Source: Naematelia aurantialba
Taxonomy: Eukaryota > Basidiomycota > Tremellomycetes > Tremellales > Naemateliaceae
Assembly: GCA_021527695.1 (NCBI GenBank)
Contig: JAKFAO010000001.1
Span: forward strand, 434,001-498,000
Reading direction: 5' to 3'
Length of the DNA stretch: 64,000 nucleotides
The position numbers were made by a program, and so were the translations under genes. The stretch's first letter is position 1. Every line of letters begins with the position of its first letter. The notes under the pieces were generated by a model, which was given only the letters and a program-made list of their open reading frames with translations, had not been told where the DNA came from and did no database searches. This document shows, in pieces, positions 32,700 to 43,652 of this stretch.

Positions 32700-35041
32700 A
32701 TGGTACCGTCCCTTGTTTATCTCGGGGTGGTTGCCCCGCTCATCCCTCTTGGTGAGTCCGGCTACTTACGAGGCTGATGCACCTCAGCACGGGCGCACGA
32801 GCACCATAATGTCACTGAGATCGATACGAGCGTCCCGTTTGATTCGCTCATCTACGTCCATGTGCGTCTTCGCCTCTCTGCGTTCATTCCTCCAGACCTG
32901 CTTCTCCAGGCACTCCTTTCCTTCCTTCAGAAATCTCTCCCCAGTACATACTCTCCCCCTCTCCGCCGTTTTCGACCGTCCGGCAGCCGTGCTTCGATGG
33001 TGTCCCTCGAGCTGACGCGCTGCGTAGATGAGCCTGCAGACTTTTGTCTGGGCGATCAGCTTTCCTATCGGCATGGTACTCGGTCTGTCCAAGTGAGTTC
33101 CTCCGTCTGCCCTTCCTCTTCTTCCGTCTCCACCTTCCTCCACCGGCATTCTTCACCTTCCTCTTCTTCCTTTTCTACCTTCCTTCACTGTCATTCTCCA
33201 CCTTCCTCTTCTTCCTTCTCCACCTTCCTCGTCTTCCTTCTCCACCTTCCTCTTCGTCCTTCTCCACCTTCCTCCACCGCCCTTCCCTCGCGGCGTCCGG
33301 ACTCGGCGGTACGGCGCGTAGGTCAGCACTGATCCCGCCCCTACAGGTCAAAATACCATGTCCCATTACAGTCGATCAACGTCGCCCTGTCCTTTCTCGG
33401 GGCGTACTTCGGACACCATCACGGCGGGCGCATGTTTCCAGCGACTGTGAGTTTTACAGCGATGCACGACATCAAGCTTATGGATATGATTCAGGTGCAC
33501 GGCACAATGGCAAAGATTCTCTCCATCATCCTTATCATTGTATGTCTCCTTCATATTCCCCTCATCTTAGGTCCCTGGCTCGTGCTCACACTACGTTTCC
33601 ATACCACTGACATTGGTGAAGCAAGCAGCCTGCGGTATCTTCCTCAAGCTGCATATTCTAGAGAAGACCGTTCGGCGAGTCGTCGTGCCCATACACTCCA
33701 CGCTAGGCAAAGTGTTTCCCATTCTGGGCTGGACACGTAAGTCGCCTAGTAGAATACGGTCCGTCTCGCGTATCGGATCTGCCCAACTAGGAGATTTGGC
33801 TGACGTGCGCAGAAATGCTCTTCGGAGTCGCTACTGCTCTTGGGTTCTGCAGGGACGGCAATCTGGGGCAATGTGCAGCTCATTACATCATGGGATCCGC
33901 TTTTATCGGATACGCAGTGACAATGGTCATCATGCTCAATGTGGGAGGAGAATGGCTGGCTCGTATGGGATGTAGTCAGGAGATGCTGGATAGCTCGGTG
34001 ATCATGCTCTGGGTGAGTTGAGTCGTGGGCCTCAGATTCAAAATGCTGATCGCAGCTGTAGGGCATCGTCAATACCTTCACCGAGCATCATGGTGGAGCT
34101 TGGTCCCACAAAGACATGCAACACACCATGCTAGTGAGTTGTGCGATGTGTATCGTCGTTCGTGGCTTATATCTTAGGGCGTGCTCTGGTGGGCTGGTGG
34201 TATGCTGGGTATCTTTCTCAGCCGAAAGCGCAAGCGGTCGTTTGTTCCTGCCGTCATGTCAGTACGCTCTGCTAGCATTGTGGGTACGGTTAATGGTGTT
34301 TCAGTATCATCATGACAGGCTGGGGGATGTCGGCACACGAGCAAGCCCTCATGATCTCCTCCAAGGTGAGCAACCTTAGCTGATGACTGTTGTGTATTCA
34401 CCTGATACGCGTAGATCCATGCCTTGTTTGGATACGCACTCATCGCCGCCGGAGCTTTGCGGATAGTGGAAGTGTGCTTTGTACTCAACGACGGCCCAAC
34501 TCCGCCAGGCGTGATCCGCATATTCCAGCACTTGCCGCCATATGTGGGTGTACCTCCTTGCCGCTCATTCCCAACTAACGGAATAGCTCTTGGTTCTGGG
34601 CGGAACACTTTTCATGTCCGCCACGGACGAGGAAATGCACAACGCCGATGAGTGGGTTCAAGCCCTTCCATGAAAACGCTGCAGTGCTGATGGACACCCA
34701 GTCTCGGCATCGATCACGTATCTTATGCGCTATTCGACTTCTCTCTCTCCTTCCTCATCTACCTGGTCATCACGTTTCTGGTCCACCTATATCAATCAAC
34801 AGGCAAGAATGCCGCCGCTGCATCAGCGGATCGGCCGGAAGCCGTGGAAGCGGGTTATGCAAAGCTGCAAACCCGGGCATCTCATGAGCCAGACGGACCC
34901 GAGGCGTACGAGATGGCGGAGCAGGACTTTAGTGGCGAGGAGGATGCGGTGAAGATCGGGACCGAGGACGAGGTGGACTGGATGCATAGAGGGGCGGGGG
35001 CTGGGGAGAATGGCGATGCTGGAGGTCGAGTTAGATTATGA
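32700..35041 (+). CDS. YTP1: YTP1-like multi-pass membrane protein
   Basis: The start at 32700 encodes a signal-like MVPSLVYLGVVAPLIPL. After an intron comes a His-bearing luminal stretch (ARAHEHHNVTEIDTSVPFDS), then MSLQTFVWAISFPIGMVLGL, KYHVPLQSINVALSFLGAYF followed by GHHHGGR, and VHGTMAKILSIILII. The C-terminal YTP1 domain follows: CGIFLKLHILEKTVRRVVVP, GVATALGFCRDGNLGQCAAH, VNTFTEHHGGAWSHKDMQH, GVLWWAGGMLGIFLSRK and IIMTGWGMSAHEQAL. This order (DUF2427 then YTP1 C-terminal) defines a fungal family of plasma-membrane or ER proteins of unknown biochemical role; conserved His residues suggest metal binding, which is inference. About ten introns; the one at about 33092-33347 is a long CT-rich repeat. 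The acidic C-terminus ends GDAGGRVRL at TGA 35039-35041. Confidence 0.8.
33105..33290 (+). repeat. CT-rich tandem repeat in a YTP1-like intron
   Basis: Units of about 12-30 nt built from CTCCACCTTCCTC and CTTCTTCC repeat across this intron. The strand bias (almost no purines but A) is extreme. Confidence 0.85.
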
Positions 35042-35517
35042 GGGGCAGACTGGGGATGTTTATGATGCTCGATGTGACTTTTGTTCTTCTGATTGCTTTT
35101 AGTGGCGGTGCTGGCTAGGAAAAGCTGGTGGCGAGGAAGATGAGAAATTCGGTGGCGAAACGAAAGAAAGAAAGATGAGCAACGTAGCGGGCTGATCAGC
35201 AATGCTCATTCTGCTTTCCTTGTCCTCCTTCTTCTTTTATCTCTCGCATCGTACTCTCGTCTCTGTTTCTCGCATCTTCACGTCTTGTCGCAAATAGCTG
35301 AGCTCCTCTCGTAGACTGTCCGTCCGTCGGTTAGCCTTACTGTCTCTGCCTCTTGTACCTCATTCCTACGTGCCACAACTCGCAGTGCGGTACGTTGTTG
35401 CTTTCGCTTTGGCGCATGCGCCACGACCCGCCAATATGGACACTGATACTGTCTTAGCAACTCCTTTACACCATCACTTGAGCGTCGACTGCACAACGGC
35501 ACCACATCCTGCATACC
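35042..35517. other. Intergenic region between YTP1-like and zinc-knuckle genes
   Basis: About 476 bp with CT-rich patches at 35215-35275. No gene seen. Confidence 0.4.
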
Positions 35518-36894
35518 ATGCCGAGGACTCGTCTGAGTGCCTGTGAATTCGAGGTGCTTGTCAGGTACAGCCTGACGGGCGGCTTGGCAAGTATCGCGAG
35601 AGAGCATCAAAGGCCCCGACTGCTTGAACAGATCGCACGACGCTCTAATGAGCCTAATCGAGCCTTCCAAGTCCTCAATGACGTGTTGGACGAAGCTGCC
35701 CGGCAAGAGCTTAAAGACGAAGAGCTGTCTGACGAACGTCTGCAAGACATGCAGGTTGGTCTGTTAGATCACGACCCGCTCAAGCGGCTGGTGAGCCTTG
35801 GAATGGTCGTTGAGGTGGCGGACGACGACCAGATCCCCAACTTTGCAGAGATGGTCGAGGACGATGTACGGCAAAAGATCTACGAGGCCATCCCGCAAGA
35901 ACTTCTGACCCTGGTAGACATCGACTTGGCCAGCATGACGCCGTACGAGCTGTTCATCCGTGCCTGCGATATCGTCGAGGGTGCCTACGACTCGTACTAT
36001 CTTCGAGAATCAGATATCACGACGAGTCCTGTTCAAGCAAGCTCCCCGATGCCTGGGCCGGGCGCGCCGACTCCCCAGCTTAACCCTCCTACCCTTGGTA
36101 ATCCTTCGCCCGAACCTCAGAGTCCCGCTCTGCCCACTCCCGAGCTGGGACGCGGACAGAGCGGAGTGTTCGTTTCCGTGACATCCCCCACAGACCCAGC
36201 TTGGGCTGGTCCATACGCCGAGCAAGCCAGCAGTTCACAGGGTCACTGGGCCACCGGAGGGCTTGCCCCTACCAGCAACGCGTTCAGGGGTACAAGGGAC
36301 TGTCCTTCCAGTCCCACTTGGGATGAGTGGGTGAGTGATGGGCTGAGATCCATGCCTTTCTAACTCGAAACCAGATGCAGATGGGTGCCCCGACTCCTCT
36401 TGAAAGTGGACGAGACCATCATCAGCCGCCCTACGGAGCCACACCAGGCGTAAGTGTGCCTGATCGGAACGTCGCGTCTTACATGCTAGCCTACCAACGC
36501 CGACTTGTCTGCCTTTTCATTACCGGCGTTTGGCAACTGGGTCAATTGGGACGAAATGGCAGTCGAGGCTGCATGGATGCGAGTCAACACGATTCAGCAG
36601 GACGCCATGGGAATCAACAAGGACTGTTACCGTTGTGGGCGCCTGTTTCACGATGATCGAATCTGTGAGGAGATTACAACCTGTACTGGGGACGACATTG
36701 AGGCGGTTTTCTTCAAGGACGAGGACGGCAACACGACTGGCATCTATATCGACGGTGAACGCCTGTGTTTGGACTACGTCTATCATTATTGCGTTGACCC
36801 GTCCTGCGAGGGGGGCAAACACGCGTGCAGCCTGTGTGGCGGTCAACATCAGCCAAACTCGTGCCGCCGTTATCTCCAGTCGCTCGTCTGGTAG
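35518..36894 (+). CDS. Unrecognised protein with two zinc-knuckle motifs (gag-like)
   Basis: Exons 35518-36330, 36375-36449 and 36490-36894 give 430 residues; the two introns are very short (44 and 40 nt). Residues 1-165 look helical and acidic (LLEQIARRSNEPNRAFQVLN, DDDQIPNFAEMVEDDVRQKI). Residues 165-300 are Pro/Ser-rich and disordered. Near the C-terminus CYRCGRLFHDDRIC fits C-x2-C-x4-H-x4-C exactly, the retroviral-type zinc knuckle, and CSLCGGQHQPNSC fits C-x2-C-x3-H-x4-C, a form common in gag-like proteins of fungal retroelements. There is no reverse transcriptase, integrase, protease or terminal repeat nearby. It could be a domesticated gag or an unrelated nucleic-acid-binding protein. 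I do not recognise the N-terminal part. It opens a run of unfamiliar genes. Confidence 0.7.
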
Positions 36895-37231
36895 TGTACT
36901 TCCCGAAGCTGCTTCGCGGAGGCGGAGTGGGCTAGCTTTTTCCTTGCATGAAGTGTCATAAGATTCCTTCCAATAGGTCTAGTAGCTTGTAGCTTGTAGC
37001 CTCGAAATATGTGACTTGTTATCAATGACACTCTGGAAAACAGAATCATCTCCGATGCAGCCGACAAGTTTCTGTCGAGCGCATGCTGGTTTTCGCCCAC
37101 GTGCAACGCGAAACTCACTGTCCACCCACCTCCTGCCTGTCTGATTGCCGGATTATCAAATCTCTGTTTAGACCGTGGAGTCGCATACGCCACTCTCGCA
37201 AAATGCCGAGTCTCCAGTGCCACTCTCTCAA
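36895..37231. other. Intergenic gap in the orphan-gene island
   Basis: About 337 bp without a supported gene. Confidence 0.4.
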
Positions 37232-37492
37232 ATGGCACAGACTAAGACGACTCCGCGTTCCCGATACGAGTCTCTGTAAGGTGACAGGATTTCGTGGCGT
37301 ATGATGACGACATCTATTTCCACAATACGTCGCTCAAGGGGACGGGCGACAAATTGGTTTGCGTGGAAGAAGATGTGGACGGCACAGACGAGCGGCATGA
37401 CGGGTGACAGTCCGTGCGCTTCAGCCTGGTGGTCAAGTGGCACCTTTGAGAACGTCTCGGGGTATTACTCCACTAGGAATAAGGAGGGGTGA
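37232..37492 (+). CDS. Possible small orphan gene (about 65 residues)
   Basis: An ATG at 37232 reads MAQTKTTPRSRYES and meets a GTAAGG donor at 37276. If spliced to the AAG at 37336-37338 (63-nt intron) the frame continues GRATNWFAWKKMWTAQTSG and SSGTFENVSGYYSTRNKEG to a TGA at 37490-37492. The product has many Trp and aromatic residues and no known domain. It could equally be a decayed relative of its neighbours, or chance. Confidence 0.3.
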
Positions 37493-37653
37493 CTAGACTC
37501 GCAGTCCGCTTCTTCCTTTCTCATGGATCCAGTAAGTCCGTCGCCCGACGGGGGTGCATCCTGGATTGGAAGGCGCTGCGTGCTTAGTACAAACTCACTT
37601 TCCGGTGTCTCGCCACTCGTCGTCAAACTCTGTTAGTCTCACCTGCAAGAAAC

Positions 37654-38541
37654 ATGGCCCGCATTCGACACGCCCCCAAACCCAGCATCACGGACGACAA
37701 AGTGAGTGCGCCTGAGACAGGCGGACCGACCGATTCCCACCCCCGACGATCCTCAATGAGGAAGAGCGGCGTTGCCGAAAGCGTCAGCGGCACGCTTCCG
37801 AATGGCATCCACTACACGATCATCGGCCAGTCAACCGGCTGCGCCGGACGCTGGTGGCGCGAAGGCGAAGACGAGGTTCCGCAAGGTCCCGCCCACCTGG
37901 GTACGAATACGACACGGGCAGCCCACCTGAGTCTCCGTATGCCGTACCTTGCGGTGGTAGAGGTGTTCGCCACCGCGTCCGACGCGCTGTCGCGCGCCAT
38001 CGAGGAGGTCGTCCAGGAAACTGAGATGGATCCCGAGTCGTTCTCCAGTTCCGTGGACAGAGAGGCCGCTTTGAGCACCCTGCGGCTGGACTTGCAGTGA
38101 GTGGTGTGCTCTCAGACGCATTGATGGCTGATCGGATGCGTGTCGTGAAGGTTCTTGGACATTCGAGATGCCGAGCCTTACAGCCCAACACCGGACACCA
38201 CCGCCGAAGAAGAGGACGTCGAGACGAGCCAAGCGTTCGTCGTGGGGTGGGATGGCTCCGGAATGCAAGGTACCACCGAGGCGGACCTTGCTATCGACGA
38301 CAAGGACAGCACTAATGGCAGGACGCAAGTGGACGTCACCATAGACAAGACCTCGGAGACAACCGAAGCGTCAGAAGTGCCCAGGCTGGAGAGGGCCGAG
38401 AAACTCGCCGCGGCTACTCGAAGGTTCTGCGACACACTCTATACGGAAGTCGAGCAGCGGCAGACGGTGACTCTCCCTTCTGCTCCGGCTGATGACACGA
38501 ATACAGGCACAACGGCAAGCTTCGCGGAGACTCACTCGTAA
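37654..38541 (+). CDS. Unrecognised protein B of the orphan island
   Basis: The start at 37654 gives MARIRHAPKPSITDDK. The frame runs to LSTLRLDLQ, where a GTGAGTGG donor (38099) and a GTGAAG acceptor (about 38148) join it to FLDIRDAEPYSPTPDTTAEE. The product is about 275 residues. A GTGAGTGC near 37702 lies inside the open frame and may or may not be a donor. The segment SGTLPNGIHYTIIGQ recalls VLPNGIEYRIDY of the gene at 39157. The C-terminal half is acidic and Thr-rich, then has a short helix (LERAEKLAAATRRFCDTLYT). There is no signal peptide, membrane segment or known domain. I do not know its function. Confidence 0.6.
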
Positions 38542-39156
38542 TTAGACAGATCCGCGCTTACCGTAGTGTCAGCCCTGCTATGAGTTAAAGCCCAGAGACT
38601 CGTGATCTATGAACATGCATACATCATCCTTGACTGCTTTACATATAATCACTTATATTTCAGTTTCCATCTCATAAGTGGAGATGTCGTCCTTCTGTCG
38701 CTGCGCACCCGCCGCTATCGATTCATATGCATCTGGACTTCGACTTTAGAGAGTACTACAGAATTGCCCCACAAAGTGACGAAATACAGCGAACGCCGTT
38801 GGGGGGAGGGTGGCAATGTTTCAGAGCCTTTCAGTCTGGTCGTGTTACAGAGTTTGTCAGCCCGTGAGACCGGCAGGCTTCAGTGACGCTTCCTTTGGCT
38901 CTGGAAGCACCATTTGGTGTTGTATCAAACAGTCATGTAACAAGACGTGGCTCCACCATGAGGCCGATCTCTACAGACTGTCGATTCGCCACCCCTCGGG
39001 CCGCCGGACACTGCATCGACTTCCCTGTTAGGTTAAATCGGAAGAGCGCAGCCCCGCAGGCGTGGTTGATCTTGGAAGGCCACGTTGGAGGCCATCAATC
39101 GCCGATCCTACAGTGGTCACGTCTCAACCACACATACATCTTCATCGCTTGTGCGC
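38542..39156. other. Intergenic gap in the orphan-gene island
   Basis: About 615 bp. An open frame (38883-39179) overlaps the next start in another frame and is not convincing. Confidence 0.4.
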
Positions 39157-39959
39157 ATGTCGTTCAAGACGGACCTTGATAGCCTGTTGCTGGCCCTCGA
39201 TCTCAAATCGGTCGTGAGTGAGGAGGAAGCGACCGCAGACAACGAGTTATGGCCGTCACCTTCAACAACGAGCAGGATCCAGTCGCAGAGCCTGCATGTC
39301 GCTCGAGGAGTCTTGCCGAATGGGATAGAATATCGAATCGACTATACTGCGCCGGGTGCTCCGTTGTTGGGCTATTTTACGAGGTCTGACGCACGCACCA
39401 TGTCCGCGGTGGGCACGTACATCAAGGAGGAGTTTGATGATGTCATGCTCGTTCTCCGAGGGCCGCCTCCAGCACTGCTCACAGCCGTCCACGGTCTAGT
39501 GAGCCACGGCCAGTGGTCTGAACGTTACTGCAATTCATGGACGCAGTATAGAGATTACGCAGAACGATTTCTAAAGTGAGTTGAACAGACGAGTGCCTGC
39601 TGACGTTTCTGGTCAGGGAGCGAAAAGGTTCAACTGGCCGCAGTGGCAGAAGTCTGGCCTCGGGAGACATGATCGCGGACGCCGAGTTTTGGTCGAACGC
39701 TCTGAGAAGAGAGGTACATGCTGAATTTGCTGACATCTTGAGGTCTGAGATCCGAAAGACGCTATCTCAAAGTACGTATATCAAGACGCAGGTATCGCCC
39801 GGCCCGACACTGGAAGCACCACTGTCCTTTGATGAGGGGCGGACTCGACTGTCTCCCGTCCAAGAGGTCAATGAGGAAGAAACTGCCTCGGCTGAGAGAA
39901 CAACTCTGCAAAGAAGGTTGTCAAGTGTTCTCGGAGTCTGGAAGCACACACGAAACTAA
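39157..39959 (+). CDS. Unrecognised protein C of the orphan island
   Basis: The start at 39157 gives MSFKTDLDSLLLALDLKSVV. The first exon ends ERFLK at a GTGAGT donor (39576); the next begins at about 39617 with ERKGSTGRSGRSLASG. The product is about 250 residues. Two parts can be seen: a mixed N-terminal region containing VARGVLPNGIEYRIDYTAPG, TYIKEEFDDVMLVLRGPP and WTQYRDYAERF, and a helical C-terminal part (FWSNALRREVHAEFADILRS). The LPNGIxYxI segment and the two-part layout are shared with gene B. No enzyme motif or membrane segment is visible and I do not recognise the family. Confidence 0.6.
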
Positions 39960-41176
39960 CCTCCCACCTAGCCTGTAGTAGTTATTGAAGGGGAGCTCAC
40001 ATTGTGTTCCAGTGGGGTATGTGAATCGGGTTAGGAGAGCCTGATGGGTTGCGGGGCAAGATGCGGCGTTTGTAGCTTTCTCTACCGGGGTCTTCGGTCG
40101 CTTCTGAGTTCTTCGTATCCTCTGTGTATGTCGTGATGATTTCAAAAGCATTGCACCCTCTGATTTTTCCACACGTGGGCGAATCGTCGACCGCCAAGTT
40201 GCGTGTCCATAAACGCTGTCCACCTTGACACCCGGTGCTCGCCCACCCTATCCGCTCATCCTGCTGATCCGCTCTTCTGCACATAGATCCTCCCGCACCA
40301 CCCAGGCCGACAGAGCACTTGGCGATATTCGGGGCTGGTCACTGCATGAAATATTGAGCGACAGACGGAGGTAGTCTTGGCCAGCGCACACCCCTCATCC
40401 CGCAGTCTCAAGAGCTGGAGAGGTGCTTTGTCAAGGCTGCCCCCGGTGTGAATCTCACAATGGTGTTCGGAGGACCTAGAGTTCTATCCTTATTCCTATT
40501 TCAATCGAATAGTCGAAAAGAGACGGCCATTGTCAATTTTGTACATGTACAGCACCTCGCGCTCATTCTGGAGACTTCGAAGAAGATTCCTCGAATGTGG
40601 AGCCGTCAGCGAGCACGACCGTATAGAGTCTTTCTCCAAATTCCCTCGAGGAATGCATCTCTTACCCCAGTTCTCTTGCTTTGATACGCCTCTCGAGTCC
40701 TGGTAGTGCCAGTTTCGCCCTGGTAGTACCAGTCTCGTCCTGCGAACTCGAGTCCCAGTGACAGACTCGATACAGCCGTGCCAATCCAGAATCGCTGACC
40801 CGACTCTTCCCGTTGAATTCAAAGACTACGTCCAGACTCAAGTCGTGAGAAAAGAACCGCACGCAAGCAAAGGCTATGATGCGTCATCGTTGCCCGGGGT
40901 ATGCAATAGCGCAAGACGGTCGATCCTCGACAAAAGTAGAAGCCTCTCTCAAAGGTTCGCCACCTGCAAATCTGCCTACATAAACAAACTGGGCGACCAC
41001 TTATCCACCACGCTCTCATACCCCAGACTCACCTATCTCATCACCTACAGACTCACTTTTCTCATCACCCACACACTAACATCTCTCATCGCCTTCAGAC
41101 TCATATATCTCATCAGTTCAGACTATTCTAGATAACCTGCTACTGTATCTCTTGCTGCGATTCGCCACCAGCGTCC
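39960..41176. other. Intergenic region upstream of orphan gene D
   Basis: About 1.2 kb. It contains a duplicated 20-nt unit at about 40690-40730 and a 24-nt repeat just before gene D. The plus-strand open frames lack a proper start or any recognisable product. Confidence 0.45.
41024..41122 (+). repeat. 24-nt degenerate tandem repeat upstream of orphan gene D
   Basis: Four units built on AGACTCACxTxTCTCATCACC run up to 55 nt before the start codon of gene D at 41177, so they lie in its promoter or leader. Confidence 0.75.
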
Positions 41177-42231
41177 ATGCCCGCTTCCCTGCTCCCCTCC
41201 CTCCGCGCCATGACTGGCGCTGAGGACTCGGATCTCCAGCTCGTCCCGAGGAGTGTCCCTGAAGACTCGGGATGGGAACACTCGTACAGAACGTCGAATG
41301 ACTGGAGTTTGGACTGTAAAGTCAACCCAGAGTCCGATGGTTGGACTGTTCAACTTTCCGTGACGGTCAAAGAGGAATTGCAGGATGGAGGACACACTCA
41401 CTTTCATTTGGAAGAGTACAAGACCAATTTTTCGTGGCCCCAACAACGGGAATCAGTGTACGATGCGCCGACATACGAGCAGGTGGCGTCCTTGTTTAAC
41501 AATCTGTCGACGTGTTCCCCGAGTTTTATGAGGAACCTTGTTAGATTTGTGAGCGAGATCCAGGAGATACAGGACCCGGTGTGGGCAGCATCGCAGCCCA
41601 GAGAGTTAGTCTCATCATCATCCAAACCGTCTCTGATAGTTCTGCTCACGAGTGTTCGTATAGAGTTCAGTTGCACGAAATCCGTGATGCCCTGGACACT
41701 GCGTCGTCCTTGGCGAGGCCGTACTTGGGCATGAAGAAGTATCTCACGACGGCCGCATTGAAGCGCCAAATCCTCAAGGAAATCAGCAAAGTCTTCCCAG
41801 CAATGCGGGAGAAGACGTATGAGTTCATGGAAGAGATCAAAGCTGAATTCGAGCGTCAAACGGGACCACAGACAAGTCGCCAGATACAGGAAGGCGCCTC
41901 TGGCCATGCCCTGGATGGTTCCACCATTCAGACAGAATCGAGGCGCCAGGCGGGCCAGAGGAGCACCGAGCCGTCCAGACGGGAAGGCCCAAGCAGCTTG
42001 GCAACGAGACCAAGCGCAGCAACGGGACTCTCGGCCCAGCGGGTGATGCAAATCCGCAAGCCTCGAAGCGGGCTGTCCGGGGTTAGGAAAAACGTCCCCG
42101 AGCCGTTACTTGGAATTTATATCAACGGCAGTCAGGAGGAGCAGACAATAGACTCCAATAGCTGGACGGATCCTTCAGGAGGAACGACCAGGAGAGTCGA
42201 GAGCGCCATCAAACACAGGGGCCTGTCGTGA
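41177..42231 (+). CDS. Unrecognised protein D of the orphan island
   Basis: The start at 41177 gives MPASLLPSLRAMTGAEDSDL. The first exon carries a beta-rich stretch (DWSLDCKVNPESDG, WTVQLSVTVKEELQDG, THFHLEEYKTNFSW) and a helical one (PSFMRNLVRFVSEIQEIQDP). A GTTAGT donor at about 41606 and a TAG acceptor near 41660 join it to VQLHEIRDALDTASSLARPY, followed by helices (LKRQILKEISKVFPAMREKT) and a Ser/Arg/Gln-rich tail ending ESAIKHRGLS at TGA 42229-42231. The product is about 330 residues with no recognised domain. The layout (beta region, helices, polar tail) resembles genes B and C only loosely. Confidence 0.6.
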
Positions 42232-42242
42232 TCCCAATATAC

Positions 42243-42250
42243 TGTACATA
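42243..42250 (+). promoter_or_regulatory. Possible PUF-binding site in the 3' flank of gene D
   Basis: TGTACATA, 11 nt after the stop of gene D, fits the UGUANAUA code predicted for the PUF protein in this window. A single 8-mer of this kind can occur by chance. Confidence 0.25.
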
Positions 42251-42274
42251 GACGGGTCTATGAGATATTTGTGT

Positions 42275-43652
42275 CTACGCATAGAGCTTCTGCAGCCTCG
42301 TGAGCTCGGCCTCACTCTCGTTCTGGCCACCGGTGAAGAGAGCAATGGCGTCCTTGAGGCGGATGCGCGTGACCTCGTCCGCTTCGTTGGCCTTGTCGAG
42401 GACGCCGTCGGCGAGGTAGTCCGTGTTCGTGTCCGCCATGACGTAGTCGGCCGTCATGACCTTGCTCAGCGGGTCGGTCTTGGCGAGCTCGGCCATGCGC
42501 TTCTTGGACGCGGCCGGCTCGGGCGCGACCCAGTCGGCCCACTTGAAGGTGGGCTGGTCGACCTGCGCGCGCACGCGCGTCTGCCACTCTGCGCCCTTGA
42601 CGTACACCGGCAAACGGGTCGTCGAGACCAGGTCGTCCAGCTGGTTCACCAGGATCGTCACTTGGTCCGCGCCGAGCTCGACCATCGCCATGCATTCCCG
42701 CGCAGTGATGCACCTAGCGCCCAGTCAACAGAGGTCCCAGACGGCAACGACCACGGGCACGGTCACGGCCACGGCAGTGTGTGGGACTCACGAGGCGGCC
42801 TTGTTGAGCGGAACGTGCTTGCCCTCTGCCTTGAGCTTGGCGTACGTGTCACGGATGTGGATCATGCGTGCCGACATGGGGTGTTGGGTCGCGGGATCCT
42901 CGACATCGGGCCAGAGCTCGGGCTCGACGTGAGCGCGCACCTCTGAGAATGGCTTAGTACATCCTTGCGAGATGTCGCGCACGACGTACCGTTGTAGTAC
43001 GGGGAGATGCTCAGCATGTTGGCCTGTGCGGCGGCAATAGCCTGGGGGAGGGAGAAGAGCGTGGTGCCCAAAGTGCGGATACCGTCCTCCTTGTACAGGA
43101 CAGCCGCCGCCTGGACGCCCGCACTCGTCGTGGGGATCTTGATGCAGAATCGATCGCTGCAGTCTGTTAGTCGGGCGTGCCCCAGTGCGAACAAGCACGT
43201 ACTTGGAGATGCCCTCGGCGTTGTACGCGTCGCGGTACTTGCGCGCGTGGGCAATGATCGCGTCCTTGTTGTACGCGTTGGTCGGGAACACCTGGGCGAG
43301 CACCCGGCCCGAGATCATGTGGATGAGCTTCTTGTGGAACTTGGCCGTCTGCACGCGCGGTCAGCGGCTGCTACTCCGTGCGGATGCCAGGATGCCAAGG
43401 CGGACGCACCAAGACGGTGTAGACGTCCTCCCAGCTGGCACCTGGCATGGAGCGGATCGTGTTCTCGATCAGCTCCTTGTTGGCAGGGTTCATGATCTGG
43501 GCGTGGATGATGAGCTGGTTGCTCGTCACGTCGTGCGGCTTGAGGTAGGGCAGGACCGACTCGACGATCTTGGGGTCGCCGTCGTCGACGTCGACGCCGA
43601 CGCCGGCGTTCTCGAGCTGCTCGAGCAGAGTGGGAGCGGGCTTGCTGATCAT
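42275..43652 (-). CDS. Transaldolase-family enzyme
   Basis: The ATG at 43652 gives MISKPAPTLLEQLENAGVGV; a GTG further upstream in frame is not a plausible start. The protein continues KPHDVTSNQLIIHAQIM (matching the DxTTNP region of transaldolases), FHKKLIHMISGRVLAQVFPT, then DRFCIKIPTTSAGVQAA, where the Lys of IKIPTT would form the Schiff base, GIRTLGTTLFSLPQAIAAAQ and, after introns, CITARECMAMVELGADQVTI. It ends LTRLQKLYA at the TAG at 42277-42275. Transaldolase moves a three-carbon unit between sugar phosphates in the non-oxidative pentose phosphate pathway. Sequence differs enough from yeast Tal1 that a sister activity is possible. Five exons, about 335 residues. It faces away from a sugar porter gene across 1 kb. 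Confidence 0.85.

Noticed and set aside
42260..42946. Plus-strand open frame of 228 codons opposite the transaldolase gene
   Set aside because: It is the antisense of strongly conserved coding exons with high GC at third positions, which keeps the opposite frame open; no family likeness.
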